A DNA stretch of 64,000 bases from CALMEC01 sp964628685. GTDB lineage: Bacteria > Actinomycetota > Thermoleophilia > Miltoncostaeales > Miltoncostaeaceae. Of the stretch, positions 12,575 through 20,111 are shown one piece after another. The notes below the pieces were generated by a model. It did no database searches, was not told the origin of the DNA, and saw nothing but the letters and a program-made list of their open reading frames with translations. Numbering within the stretch: the first letter of the stretch is position 1; every line of letters begins with the position of its first letter. The position numbers and the translations under genes are program-made. The stretch lies in contig CAZVNM010000004.1 of NCBI GenBank assembly GCA_964628685.1, positions 1 through 64,000 on the forward strand, given 5' to 3'.

Positions 12575-13510
12575 GTGGAGGCTGTGCGCGAGGGTCGTTT
12601 CACCGTTTTCGGCGCCGGGCCGGTGGGCCGCGCCACCGCCGAGCACCTGGTCGCCGGCGGCGCCGCGCGGGTCGTGCTCGCCTCCCGCTCCGGCGCCGAT
12701 CACGGGATCGCCGGGATCGAACCGGTCGCCGTCGACGCATCCGACGCCGAGGCCGTGCGCCGGCTGACCGACGGCAGCACGGTGGTCTTCAACTGCCTCG
12801 GCGCCCCGTACCACCGGTGGCCAAAGCTCCTGCCGCCCATGGCGACCGCGCTGCTGCGCGCCGCCGAGTCGACGGGCGCCGTGCTCGCCATCACCTCCAA
12901 CCTCTATGCGTACGGTCCGGTGGACGGGCCCATGGTGGAGGGGATGCCCGACGCCGCCGCCGATGACAAGGGGCTCGTGCGAGCCGGGATCTGGGCCGAC
13001 GCGCTCGCGTCACACGAGGCGGGCGGGTGTCGGGCGGTCGAGGTGCGCGCGAGCGACTTCATGGGGCGGGGCGTCGGCGACGGTGCGCACATCCCGCGTC
13101 TGGTGCCGGTGGCGCGACGCGGCCGGATGGTGCGGGTGCTGGGCGACCCCGACCAGCCGCACACGTGGACCGACGTCGACGACGTCGCGCGCACACTCAT
13201 CGCCGCGGCGCTCACCCCGGGCGCACACGGTCGCGTCTGGCACGTTCCGAGCAACCCGCCGCGCACGCAGCGCGAGGCGCTGGGCGACGTCCTGGCCGCC
13301 GGCGGCCTTCCAATGGTCGGGCTGAAGCCGATCGGGCAGGGGCTCGTGCGTCTGATGGCCCTCGCCTCGCCGCTGATGGGCGAGCTGGACCAGATCTGGC
13401 ACCAGTTCGACGCCCCGTTCGTGATGGACTCGAGCGCCGCCATCCGCGAGCTGGGACTCGAGCCGACCCCGTGGCCGGAGGTCTGCCGGCGGACGATCAT
13501 GCACGCGTAG
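12575..13510 (+). CDS. NAD-dependent epimerase/dehydratase-like protein
   Basis: Atypical or extended SDR (311 aa). The nucleotide-binding motif FGAGPVGRATAEHL sits at about residues 10-23 and replaces the usual TGATGFIG; a Tyr-containing ITSNLYAYGPVDG segment marks the substrate side, and HTWTDVDDVARTL is typical of epimerase-like proteins. The classical YxxxK is not obvious, so catalysis is uncertain. The GTG start is chosen because AAGGAG lies seven bases before it; an earlier in-frame start has no such site. It converges on the GntR gene of the BMC operon but shows no link to it. Confidence 0.75.
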   Translation: MEAVREGRFTVFGAGPVGRATAEHLVAGGAARVVLASRSGADHGIAGIEPVAVDASDAEAVRRLTDGSTVVFNCLGAPYHRWPKLLPPMATALLRAAESTGAVLAITSNLYAYGPVDGPMVEGMPDAAADDKGLVRAGIWADALASHEAGGCRAVEVRASDFMGRGVGDGAHIPRLVPVARRGRMVRVLGDPDQPHTWTDVDDVARTLIAAALTPGAHGRVWHVPSNPPRTQREALGDVLAAGGLPMVGLKPIGQGLVRLMALASPLMGELDQIWHQFDAPFVMDSSAAIRELGLEPTPWPEVCRRTIMHA

Positions 13511-13548
13511 GACCGTCCCGCCCGACGGTGTCCCGGCGCCGGGCGCGG

Positions 13549-14349
13549 TCAGTCGGTGCCGGTCCACTCCGCGGCGATCGCGAACTCCAGACCGTCATCG
13601 GCGAATACGCTCGACGGCGACTGCAGGCCCGCACCGGGGGTCCGCATGCGGATCCGGGTGCGGTCGGCGCGAAACAGGTCGTACGAGTACTCGAACGGCA
13701 CACCGTCCTGGTCGACGCAGGTCCGGGTGACCGCCAGGAGCGGCGCCCCGTCCGCGACACCGAGGACCTCGGCCTCCCGCCGGGTCGCCTGCGCCACCTC
13801 GACCACCTCGTCCGCGTTGGACGGAACCACGCCGTAATGGTCGGTCATCAGGGCGTAGAGCGATCCGCCGAGCGGACGCTCCAGAAGGTCCGGGAAGCGC
13901 TCGACCGGGAACCGCGCCTCCTCGACCGACATCGGGGCACCATCCGCAAGCCGCAGCCGCCGGATCACGTGGACGAGCGCGCCGCCCGGCTGTTCCAACG
14001 CCCGCTGGACGCTCGGCGACGCCGGCTCGAAGTGCGTCGAGAGGATGCGCGTGCCGGCCGAGAACCCCTGGCTCGCCAGGTAGGCCGGCACGCTCACCAC
14101 CTTCGTCAGGTCGCGCTCGACGGGTGGGTGGGCGACGAACGTCCCTCCGCCCCGCCCGCCGACCCGTCGCACCACGCCGGCCTCGGCCAGCCCCGCAAGC
14201 ACATGGCGAAGCGTCGAGCGGCTGACGCCGTACCGTTCGGCGAGATCACGTTCACCTCCCAGGCGTGCACCCGCACCCAGGGCGTCGGCGGTGATGTCGG
14301 AGACGATTCGGCGGCGCAGCCGCTCGGCAAGGGAGTCGTTGTCGGCCAT
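13549..14349 (-). CDS. GntR-family (HutC/UTRA) regulator of the microcompartment operon
   Basis: Transcription factor of 266 aa. The N-terminal winged helix covers residues 5-72, with the GntR signature LGGERDLAERYGVSRSTLRHVLAGL; a UTRA effector-binding domain follows from about residue 90 to 250 (SVEEARFPVERFPDLL, DGVPFEYSYDLFRADRTRIR). It is the last gene of the BMC operon, 21 bases after the SDR gene. RMM loci of mycobacteria also carry a GntR regulator. Repression of the operon through the TGGTCNGACC sites at 21420-21516, relieved by an amino alcohol or amino ketone, is the natural inference but not proven. Confidence 0.88.
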   Translation of the reverse strand: MADNDSLAERLRRRIVSDITADALGAGARLGGERDLAERYGVSRSTLRHVLAGLAEAGVVRRVGGRGGGTFVAHPPVERDLTKVVSVPAYLASQGFSAGTRILSTHFEPASPSVQRALEQPGGALVHVIRRLRLADGAPMSVEEARFPVERFPDLLERPLGGSLYALMTDHYGVVPSNADEVVEVAQATRREAEVLGVADGAPLLAVTRTCVDQDGVPFEYSYDLFRADRTRIRMRTPGAGLQSPSSVFADDGLEFAIAAEWTGTD

Positions 14350-14370
14350 CAGCCGACCAGCGTACTCCGA

Positions 14371-15144
14371 CTACATCGCATCGAGGGCCTCCTGCGACTC
14401 CGGGAGGATCTGTCCACCGTCCACGACGAGCGCCTGACCGGTGATGTACCCGGACTCGTCGGCGGCGAAGAAGAGCGCCGCGGCACCGATGTCGTGGGTG
14501 TGTCCCAGCTTCTTCATCGGGATCGCCGCCGCCATCCCGTCCAGGTACTCCTGGCCGAGGTCGTTCAGCCCCTCGGTCATGATGTTGCCCGGGAGGATCG
14601 CGTTGATCGTGATGTTCTTCGGTGCGAGCTCCATCGCCGCGGTCCGCACGAAGCCGAGCTGCGCCGCCTTGCTGGCACCGTAATGCGACCAGCCCGGGTA
14701 ACCGGTGAACGGTCCGGTGATCGATGCGGTGAGGATCACGCGACCGTGACCCGACTTCTCCAGCGCGTCCATGCACGCCTGCACGCAGTAGACGTTGCCC
14801 TTGACGTTGGTGCCGAGCACCTCCTCCAGGTCGTCCTCGGTCATCGTCGCAAGCGGCGCCGCGGGGAAGATCCCGGCGTTCGCGCACAGCACGTCGATGC
14901 CGCCGTACCGCTCCACGGCGGTCGCCGCCATCGCATCGCACGCCGCGCGATCACGGACGTCACCCGCGAATCCGGTGACCTCGCCGTGCTCGGCGAGCTC
15001 GGTGACCGCCGACTCGACCCCGGCCTGATCACGACCGGTGATCAACACGTTGGCACCGGCACGCGCGAACACCTCGGCGATGCCGCGTCCGATGCCCTTG
15101 CTTCCACCCGTCACGATGACGGACCGCCCGTTGACGCTGAACAT
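14371..15144 (-). CDS. SDR dehydrogenase, probable 1-amino-2-propanol dehydrogenase of the BMC
   Basis: Classical short-chain dehydrogenase (257 aa). The cofactor motif TGGSKGIG is at residues 12-19, CANAG near 88-92, and the catalytic Ser and YGASK motif (Tyr-x-x-x-Lys) lie in the middle; the C-terminus reads VVDGGQILPES. An aspartate-free GRD after the second strand suggests NADP or mixed preference, uncertain. The start MFSVNG is chosen over a longer frame because GGGAGG lies six bases upstream. In the RMM of M. smegmatis the equivalent enzyme oxidises (S)-1-amino-2-propanol to aminoacetone and back. No obvious encapsulation peptide is visible. Confidence 0.85.
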   Translation of the reverse strand: MFSVNGRSVIVTGGSKGIGRGIAEVFARAGANVLITGRDQAGVESAVTELAEHGEVTGFAGDVRDRAACDAMAATAVERYGGIDVLCANAGIFPAAPLATMTEDDLEEVLGTNVKGNVYCVQACMDALEKSGHGRVILTASITGPFTGYPGWSHYGASKAAQLGFVRTAAMELAPKNITINAILPGNIMTEGLNDLGQEYLDGMAAAIPMKKLGHTHDIGAAALFFAADESGYITGQALVVDGGQILPESQEALDAM

Positions 15145-15164
15145 CTGTCCTCCCGTCATTGGTG

Positions 15165-16187
15165 TCAGACGCCGGTCGCCATTGCGAGCGACGCTCCATT
15201 GCTCGTCAGATACGCCTCCGCCAGCCGGCACGTGCCCGCCGCGAAGTCCGCCCCCTTCTCCCGCACCTCGATCGAGTACGCGTGCGAGCCCATCCACGCC
15301 AGGAGCAGCATGCGCCTGAACATCACGAACGTCGCGAGCATCCGCTCACCGGTGTCCGACATCTCAGCGACCGACCGGTATCCGTCCGTCCACGCCGCCT
15401 GCCATTCCCCGAGCCGCGGGTCGTCCTCGATGAACGACACCGCCGTACCGAAGTCGTAGAGGAACCACGAAAAGCCGCAGTCGTCGAAGTCGATCACGGT
15501 CAGGTGGGTCCCATCGCTCATCAGATTCGCCAGCCGCAGGTCGGCGTGGATGAGCCCGTAGCGGTCAGGATCGGTCCCGTACTCGTCCAACCGCCGCATG
15601 AGGAGCTCGACGGTCCGCTCGAGCAGCGCGATCTCGGGCGCGCCGATCGTGGGACCGTCCTTCCAATCGCCCCACCGCGCCCGCGGCCCGATCCCGCTCG
15701 GCACATCCCACGAGAAGCGCGCGAACCGCACCGGCCTGGTCCACTCCCTGGCGTGTCCGTGCAGCCGCGCCGTGATCGCACCCAGCCGTGCGAAGTTCTC
15801 CGGCGACAGGTCGTCCTCGTCGAGCTCGGCGCCCGGGATGACCTCGGCCAGCACCGCGTAGCGCGGAACGCCGTCCAGGTTGACGGTCACCACGCGATCA
15901 CCCTCGAGCGTCCGGATGACCTGCGGCGTCCCGACGACGCCATCGGCGGTGAGCGCCGCCAGCCAGTCGAGTTCCGACTCGATCTCGTGGCGACGGTGGT
16001 ACTGCTCCCGATGCACGCGCATGATCGCCACCGGGTCCGCCCGGTCGTCGGCGATCGCGTAGGTCGCGTTCTCGGAGAGGGTGATCAGCGTCGGTCGCGG
16101 TGTGCCCTGCCAGCGATAGTGCTCGAGCGCCGCCGTCACGACCCGTTCGTCCCGGGCGACACGGGTCGCCTCGTCATGGGTGCTCAC
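15165..16187 (-). CDS. APH-fold kinase, probable aminopropanol kinase of the BMC
   Basis: Aminoglycoside/choline-kinase-like phosphotransferase (340 aa). The N-lobe has ENATYAI and PVAIMRVHR with the ATP-binding lysine replaced by a short MRVHR strand; the catalytic loop IHADLRLANLM (HxDxxxxN) and the metal-binding IDFDD follow near residues 225-250. The GTG start is preferred because GAGGTGGTG lies just upstream and it overlaps the BMC-T stop by 14 bases. In RMM-type loci this kinase phosphorylates 1-amino-2-propanol, making the substrate for the PLP phospho-lyase encoded by the first gene of the operon. Confidence 0.85.
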   Translation of the reverse strand: MSTHDEATRVARDERVVTAALEHYRWQGTPRPTLITLSENATYAIADDRADPVAIMRVHREQYHRRHEIESELDWLAALTADGVVGTPQVIRTLEGDRVVTVNLDGVPRYAVLAEVIPGAELDEDDLSPENFARLGAITARLHGHAREWTRPVRFARFSWDVPSGIGPRARWGDWKDGPTIGAPEIALLERTVELLMRRLDEYGTDPDRYGLIHADLRLANLMSDGTHLTVIDFDDCGFSWFLYDFGTAVSFIEDDPRLGEWQAAWTDGYRSVAEMSDTGERMLATFVMFRRMLLLAWMGSHAYSIEVREKGADFAAGTCRLAEAYLTSNGASLAMATGV

Positions 16188-16821
16188 GTCCCACCACCTC
16201 CCCCAATACCTCGGTGATCCGGTCCCGCGCCGCGTGGATGTCCTCGGGCGCACCCGCAAGCGACACGCGTCCCGCCGCGCCGACCATCTGCACGTCGACG
16301 ATCGTGACGTCGGGCGCCACCCGCTCCGCCTCGTTGGTCGCGATCGCGGCGAAGAGCGCCGGCACCATCTCGTAGACGAGCAGCGAGTCGCCGGGCAGGA
16401 TCATCGACCCGTCCCGCGTGCGGTTGATGATGATCGCGTGCTGGTCGGTGATCGACTCGATCACGTCGTGGTAGAGCACGCGCGGTTTCAGTTGCTCCTC
16501 GGCGGTCGCGCCGATGCCGTCCAGGACCGCCTGCCCCGCCCTGCGGACGTCATCCAGGTCCCAGCCGTGCAACTCGAGCACGCCGAACTGCCGCTCGACG
16601 TAGAGCATCCCCGGCTCGACCGTCGGCACCGACTTGAGCGCCAGGTCGATCACCCGCTCGATGGCCAGCGCGGGCGAGATCTCGATGATGAGCGAGTGCT
16701 GGCCGGCGAACGGCGGGTATCCCCGGGCGCGCGTGGGCGTCCCGAGGTACGCCGCGAACTGCTGCTGCAGGTCCTCCACCAGCAGATAGACGCGCATCTC
16801 GGCGGACGTGCCGCTAGCCAT
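16174..16821 (-). CDS. BMC-T shell protein 1 (tandem BMC domains)
   Basis: Trimer-forming shell protein of 215 aa with two fused BMC (Pfam 00936) domains. The segments ALAIERVIDLALKS and MLYVERQFGVLELHGWDLDDV form domain one; INRTRDGSMILPGDSLLVYEMVPALFAAIATNEAERV and VQMVGAAGRVSLAGAPEDI form domain two. It is clearly paralogous to the second BMC-T (17899-18510): both share YLGT, YVERQFG or VERQFG, INR..GSM..PG and ANEAE. GGGAGGGAGGAG precedes the ATG by eight bases. Trimeric BMC-T proteins usually make larger, sometimes gated, pores in the shell facets. The order kinase, BMC-T, BMC-H, BMC-P is that of the M. smegmatis RMM shell genes. Confidence 0.93.
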   Translation of the reverse strand: MASGTSAEMRVYLLVEDLQQQFAAYLGTPTRARGYPPFAGQHSLIIEISPALAIERVIDLALKSVPTVEPGMLYVERQFGVLELHGWDLDDVRRAGQAVLDGIGATAEEQLKPRVLYHDVIESITDQHAIIINRTRDGSMILPGDSLLVYEMVPALFAAIATNEAERVAPDVTIVDVQMVGAAGRVSLAGAPEDIHAARDRITEVLGEVVGREHP

Positions 16822-16851
16822 GGGCGGTCTCCTCCCTCCCGCGGTCGTCCG

Positions 16852-17136
16852 CTACTTGCCGGCCGACACGTCGAAGTGCGTGCCGAGCTCGCTGTGCGGG
16901 CGCGGGATCACGTGGACGCTGACGAGCTCGCCCACCTGCGACGCCGCCTCGGCGCCGGCCTCGGTGGCGGCCTTCACCGCACCCACCTCGCCGGCGATGA
17001 TGACCGACACGAGGCCGTCACCGACCTCCTGACGATCGGTGATGGTGACGTTGGCGGCCTTCACCATCGCGTCCGCGGCGGTGAGCGCCGCGACGAAGCC
17101 CTTGGTCTCGATCATGCCGATTGCTGTGCTGGACAT
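16852..17136 (-). CDS. BMC-H hexameric shell protein
   Basis: Single-BMC-domain protein of 94 aa, the main facet tile of the shell. The sequence is canonical: AIGMIETKGFVAALTAADAM at residues 5-24, AGEVGAVKAATEAGAEAA, and the C-terminal VSVHVIPRPHSELG. The residues in the usual pore loop position are GDG (39-41), so an aspartate would line the pore where many BMC-H proteins have serine. The ATG overlaps the BMC-P stop by one base (TGATG), with AGGGAG six bases upstream; the GTG codon just before it is less likely. Confidence 0.97.
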   Translation of the reverse strand: MSSTAIGMIETKGFVAALTAADAMVKAANVTITDRQEVGDGLVSVIIAGEVGAVKAATEAGAEAASQVGELVSVHVIPRPHSELGTHFDVSAGK

Positions 17137-17441
17137 CACTGTCTCCCTGTCGTTCGTGAGGTGCGGGGTTTCTTGGGGGTGGTCGCCTGTTCGGTGGATC
17201 GGAACTCGTCGATCGACCCGATGATCAGCGCGTCGAGCGGTGGCGGGGCGCCCGGGAAGTAGGACGCGGCGACCGATCCCTGGGCGACCAGCACGCGCTC
17301 ACCGTCGCCCGCCCCGAGGACGTCGAACGCGATCAACCGCTGACCGGTGTCCACGACCTCCACCTCGAGGAAGGCGCCCGACGGCAGGCCGTCGACCCTT
17401 CTCGTCGACCACACGCTTCCGGTGACAATCGCCTGGAGCAT
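17136..17441 (-). CDS. BMC-P pentameric vertex protein (EutN/CcmL family)
   Basis: Protein of 101 aa in the EutN/CcmL family that closes the vertices of the polyhedral shell. MLQAIVTGSVWSTRRVDGLPSGAFLEVE opens the family beta barrel; the segments LIAFDVLGAGDGERVLVAQGS and DALIIGSIDEF are typical. A basic tail (residues 84-101, TTPKKPRTSRTTGRQ) goes beyond the usual 85-95 aa and may be disordered. It overlaps genes on both sides by one base (TGATG), so shell stoichiometry is probably set by translational coupling. Confidence 0.95.
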   Translation of the reverse strand: MLQAIVTGSVWSTRRVDGLPSGAFLEVEVVDTGQRLIAFDVLGAGDGERVLVAQGSVAASYFPGAPPPLDALIIGSIDEFRSTEQATTPKKPRTSRTTGRQ

Positions 17442-17902
17442 CAGTGTTCCCTGTCGATTTGGACTGAGAGGGCGCGGCTGCGCTCGCGCGCCAGCGGGGT
17501 GAGCACGGCGCCGCGTCCCAGCACGAGCCGCTCACCGGCCCTGGCCGCCGCCTCGACCTGCCGCTCGGTGACCGCTCCCCGTTCGATGCGACGCGCCGCG
17601 GACGACGTGCGACGCTCCCCGGCGCTCCCCGGCTGCAGCCGGAAGCGCAGACGCCCGGACCTGATGTCCATCCGCGTTTTTGGGTTCTCGACCAGGGTCA
17701 CCAGGTCGCGGACGAACCGGTCGAGGTCCGCGTCGGTGCGAAGCGACACGGTCTCGACCCGTCGACGACCGGCGTCGGCCGCGGCGACACCCGCCGGCGC
17801 CGCCGCGTCGTGCGCGTCGCGGGCGTGGCCGCGTCCCGCGAGCTCGTCGCGGATGGCGGCACGGACCATCTCCCGCAGCGTGCTGTCGGACGTCGGGCTC
17901 AC
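17441..17902 (-). CDS. unknown microcompartment protein with possible encapsulation helix
   Basis: A 153-aa protein of no known function set between two shell genes. Residues 8-24 (STLREMVRAAIRDELAG) form an amphipathic helix like an encapsulation peptide, followed by an Ala/Arg/His linker. Residues 49-95 contain LDRFVRDLVTLVENPKTRMDIRSGRLRFRL. The last 45 residues (VTERQVEAAARAGERLVLGRGAVLTPLARERSRALSVQI) resemble the N-terminal 'aaa.G...i.v..g.iiTPlArD.A.e.gv' element seen in EutQ and other BMC accessory proteins. It starts with GTG overlapping the BMC-T stop (GTGA). It could link cargo to shell or recognise assembly signals; the position equals that of an uncharacterised gene in mycobacterial RMM loci. 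Confidence 0.8.
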   Translation of the reverse strand: MSPTSDSTLREMVRAAIRDELAGRGHARDAHDAAAPAGVAAADAGRRRVETVSLRTDADLDRFVRDLVTLVENPKTRMDIRSGRLRFRLQPGSAGERRTSSAARRIERGAVTERQVEAAARAGERLVLGRGAVLTPLARERSRALSVQIDREH

Positions 17903-18510
17903 GCGAGCCCCCGCAGCGTCTCCTCGGCGGCGGTCGCCGCCTGGCGCACGTCGGCCTCGGTGCCCGACAGGTACACGCGTCCGGTCGCGCCGATCATCCG
18001 GTAGTCGACCACCTTGACCGACGCCGCCTTCTCGGCCTCGTTGGCCGCGACGATGGCGTAGGAGGCCGGCGACATCTCGAGCACGAACATGCTCTCGCCC
18101 GGGATCGCCATCGACCCGATCTTGTTGCGGTTGATCAGGAACGCATGCTGATGGTCGATGCTCGAGATGATCCGGCTGGCCAGGATCTGCGGTCGGGTGG
18201 CCGAATCCGGCGTCGCACCCAGTCGCTCGAGCACCCCGTCGGCGGCGGCCTGGACCGCGCCGGTCTCGCCGTGGAACTCCAGGTAGCCGAACTGGCGTTC
18301 AACCACGAGGATGCCGGCGGCCACGTCGGCGTGCTTGAGCGCGATGTCGGTCAGCGACTCGATGTCGAGCCCCGGGGCCACCTCGATGACCTGCGCGGCA
18401 TCACCCGAGCGCGGAAGCGTCCCGCGGATCCACGTCCCCAGGTAACACATCGTCTGCGGCTGCAGCCGGTCGATGAAGATGAACGAGCGGAGTTCGGCCA
18501 CCTGCGTCAC
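17899..18510 (-). CDS. BMC-T shell protein 2 (tandem BMC domains)
   Basis: Second tandem-BMC trimeric shell protein (203 aa). Domain one includes LRSFIFIDRLQPQTMCYLGTW and GLDIESLTDIALKHADVAAGILVVERQFGYLEFHG; domain two includes SIDHQHAFLINRNKIGSMAIPGESMFVLEMSPASYAIVAANEAEK and YRMIGATGRVYLSGTEADV. About a third of positions match BMC-T 1, so the pair likely arose by duplication and forms different pores. GTG start overlapping the aldehyde dehydrogenase stop by four bases (GTGA). Confidence 0.93.
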   Translation of the reverse strand: MTQVAELRSFIFIDRLQPQTMCYLGTWIRGTLPRSGDAAQVIEVAPGLDIESLTDIALKHADVAAGILVVERQFGYLEFHGETGAVQAAADGVLERLGATPDSATRPQILASRIISSIDHQHAFLINRNKIGSMAIPGESMFVLEMSPASYAIVAANEAEKAASVKVVDYRMIGATGRVYLSGTEADVRQAATAAEETLRGLA

Positions 18511-20111
18511 CCCTTCAGGAGTTGCTGGAGTTCTTCGGCCACGATGCGACGGACCTCGGCGCGCACGCGGGCGTCGACCGCGTCACCGCCCACCCGGGCG
18601 GCGACGGCGTCCACCAGCGAACCGCGCGCCGGCGCGTCCGCCCGCGGCCGGCCGTTGCCGGTCACCGAGATCGCCGCGGCCGGGTCGTTGGACGGCAGCG
18701 GGTAGACCGGCACACGCCCCTCGTGCGCCGTCGTCACGTCGAGGCCTGCGAAGGACGGCATCGCGTGGTCGTCGCCGCTGCCGTACGCGATGCGTGCCCA
18801 GGACATGAGGTGCTTGGGCTCGAGGTTCTCGCTCAGGCCGCTTCCACCCATGAAGCCGGTGCCGATGGTCATGGTCGGGGCGAGCCCCGTGGTGAGGCCG
18901 GCGCCGCCCTTGGAGTTGCCCACGTTCACCGACACGCGCAGCACCGGCACGCGCTCGGTGAACCGTGCGACGGTCGCGGGATCGGACGAGTGGATGGACG
19001 CCGAGTGCCCGCGTCCCGACATGCGCACGACCGCGCGCGCGGCCTCGATCGCCGCCGCGGCGGTGGGTGTCGAGGTGACACCCAGCACCGGGCTCAGCTT
19101 CTCGCGCGTCATGGCGTTCTCGGGGAGGACCGCGTCGAACGGCGCGAGCAGCACCCGGGTGCGCGGCCCGGCCCGGAACCCGGCGCGCTCGGCGATCCAG
19201 CTCGCGTCCTTGCCCACCACCTCGGTGTTGAGGCGACCGAGCGGGAACATGTAGTCGGCGAGGAGGACGGCCTCCTCCTCGGAGAGCACCATCGCACCCT
19301 GGCGTTCCATCGCCCGCAGGAGCGGCTCGCGCACCGACTCCTCCACGATGAGCACCGACTCGTTGGTGCAGAGCACCGAGTTGTCGAACGCCTTGCTGTC
19401 GACGATCTCCCGGGCGGCGGCGTCGATGTCGGCGGTGGCGTCGACCATCACGGGCACGTTGCCCGGCCCCACCCCCAGCGCCGGTGTGCCGGACCGGTAG
19501 GCGGCGCGCACCATCGGCGATCCGCCGGTCGCGACCACCAGCGAGCAGCGGTCGTCGGCCATGAGCTCGTCGACGAGCGGGACCGACGGGTGCTCGACGC
19601 ACTGGAGGATCCCGTCGGGGGCGCCGGCGCCCACCGCGGCCTCCTCCATCAGCGCGACCGCCCGGACGCACACGTTCTTGGCCATCGGATGCGGGCTCAC
19701 GATGACGGCGTTTCGCGTCATCAGTCCGAGAATCCCCTTGAAGAAGACCGACGCGACCGGGTTGGTGGAGGGGGTGAGCGCCACGATCACCCCGGCGGGC
19801 CGCGGGATGGAGACCGTCTTGCGCGACGCGTCGACGACCGGCTCGACGTAGTCGCGCACGTCGTAGACGTCCAGCAGGCCCACGGAGCAGGTGACGTTCT
19901 TCTCGACCTTGTGCTCCACGACGCCGAACGTGGTCTCCTCGACCGCCATCTCGGCGAGCTCCTGCGCGTGTGCCGCGCCGGCGTGGGCGGCGGCCTCGAC
20001 GATGCGTCGCACGTCGTCCACGCCGTAGGTCGCGAACTCGCGCGCCGCCCAGCTCGCACGCTCCAGCATGTGGCCGGCGCGGCCGGCGTCGACGATCGGC
20101 TCGGCGCTCAC
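18507..20111 (-). CDS. CoA-acylating aldehyde dehydrogenase of the BMC with C-terminal encapsulation peptide
   Basis: PduP/EutE-type acylating aldehyde dehydrogenase (534 aa): aldehyde + CoA + NAD to acyl-CoA + NADH, here probably propionaldehyde to propionyl-CoA. The catalytic cysteine is Cys248 in NSVLCTNES; PTPSTNPVAS-like LTPSTNPVAS (111-120) and GVGPGNVPV (213-221) are typical of the acylating branch. After about residue 480 comes an Ala/Gly/Asp-rich linker and a terminal amphipathic helix (512-534, DARVRAEVRRIVAEELQQLL). This is the layout of a C-terminal encapsulation peptide, which docks cargo to shell proteins. GTG start overlaps the preceding stop (GTGA). Confidence 0.93.
   Translation of the reverse strand: MSAEPIVDAGRAGHMLERASWAAREFATYGVDDVRRIVEAAAHAGAAHAQELAEMAVEETTFGVVEHKVEKNVTCSVGLLDVYDVRDYVEPVVDASRKTVSIPRPAGVIVALTPSTNPVASVFFKGILGLMTRNAVIVSPHPMAKNVCVRAVALMEEAAVGAGAPDGILQCVEHPSVPLVDELMADDRCSLVVATGGSPMVRAAYRSGTPALGVGPGNVPVMVDATADIDAAAREIVDSKAFDNSVLCTNESVLIVEESVREPLLRAMERQGAMVLSEEEAVLLADYMFPLGRLNTEVVGKDASWIAERAGFRAGPRTRVLLAPFDAVLPENAMTREKLSPVLGVTSTPTAAAAIEAARAVVRMSGRGHSASIHSSDPATVARFTERVPVLRVSVNVGNSKGGAGLTTGLAPTMTIGTGFMGGSGLSENLEPKHLMSWARIAYGSGDDHAMPSFAGLDVTTAHEGRVPVYPLPSNDPAAAISVTGNGRPRADAPARGSLVDAVAARVGGDAVDARVRAEVRRIVAEELQQLLKG

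Noticed and set aside
13530..13545. GC palindrome CCCGGCGCCGGG between the epimerase-like and GntR genes as a terminator
   Set aside because: The palindrome has no loop and no stable hairpin of useful length; possible but not supported.
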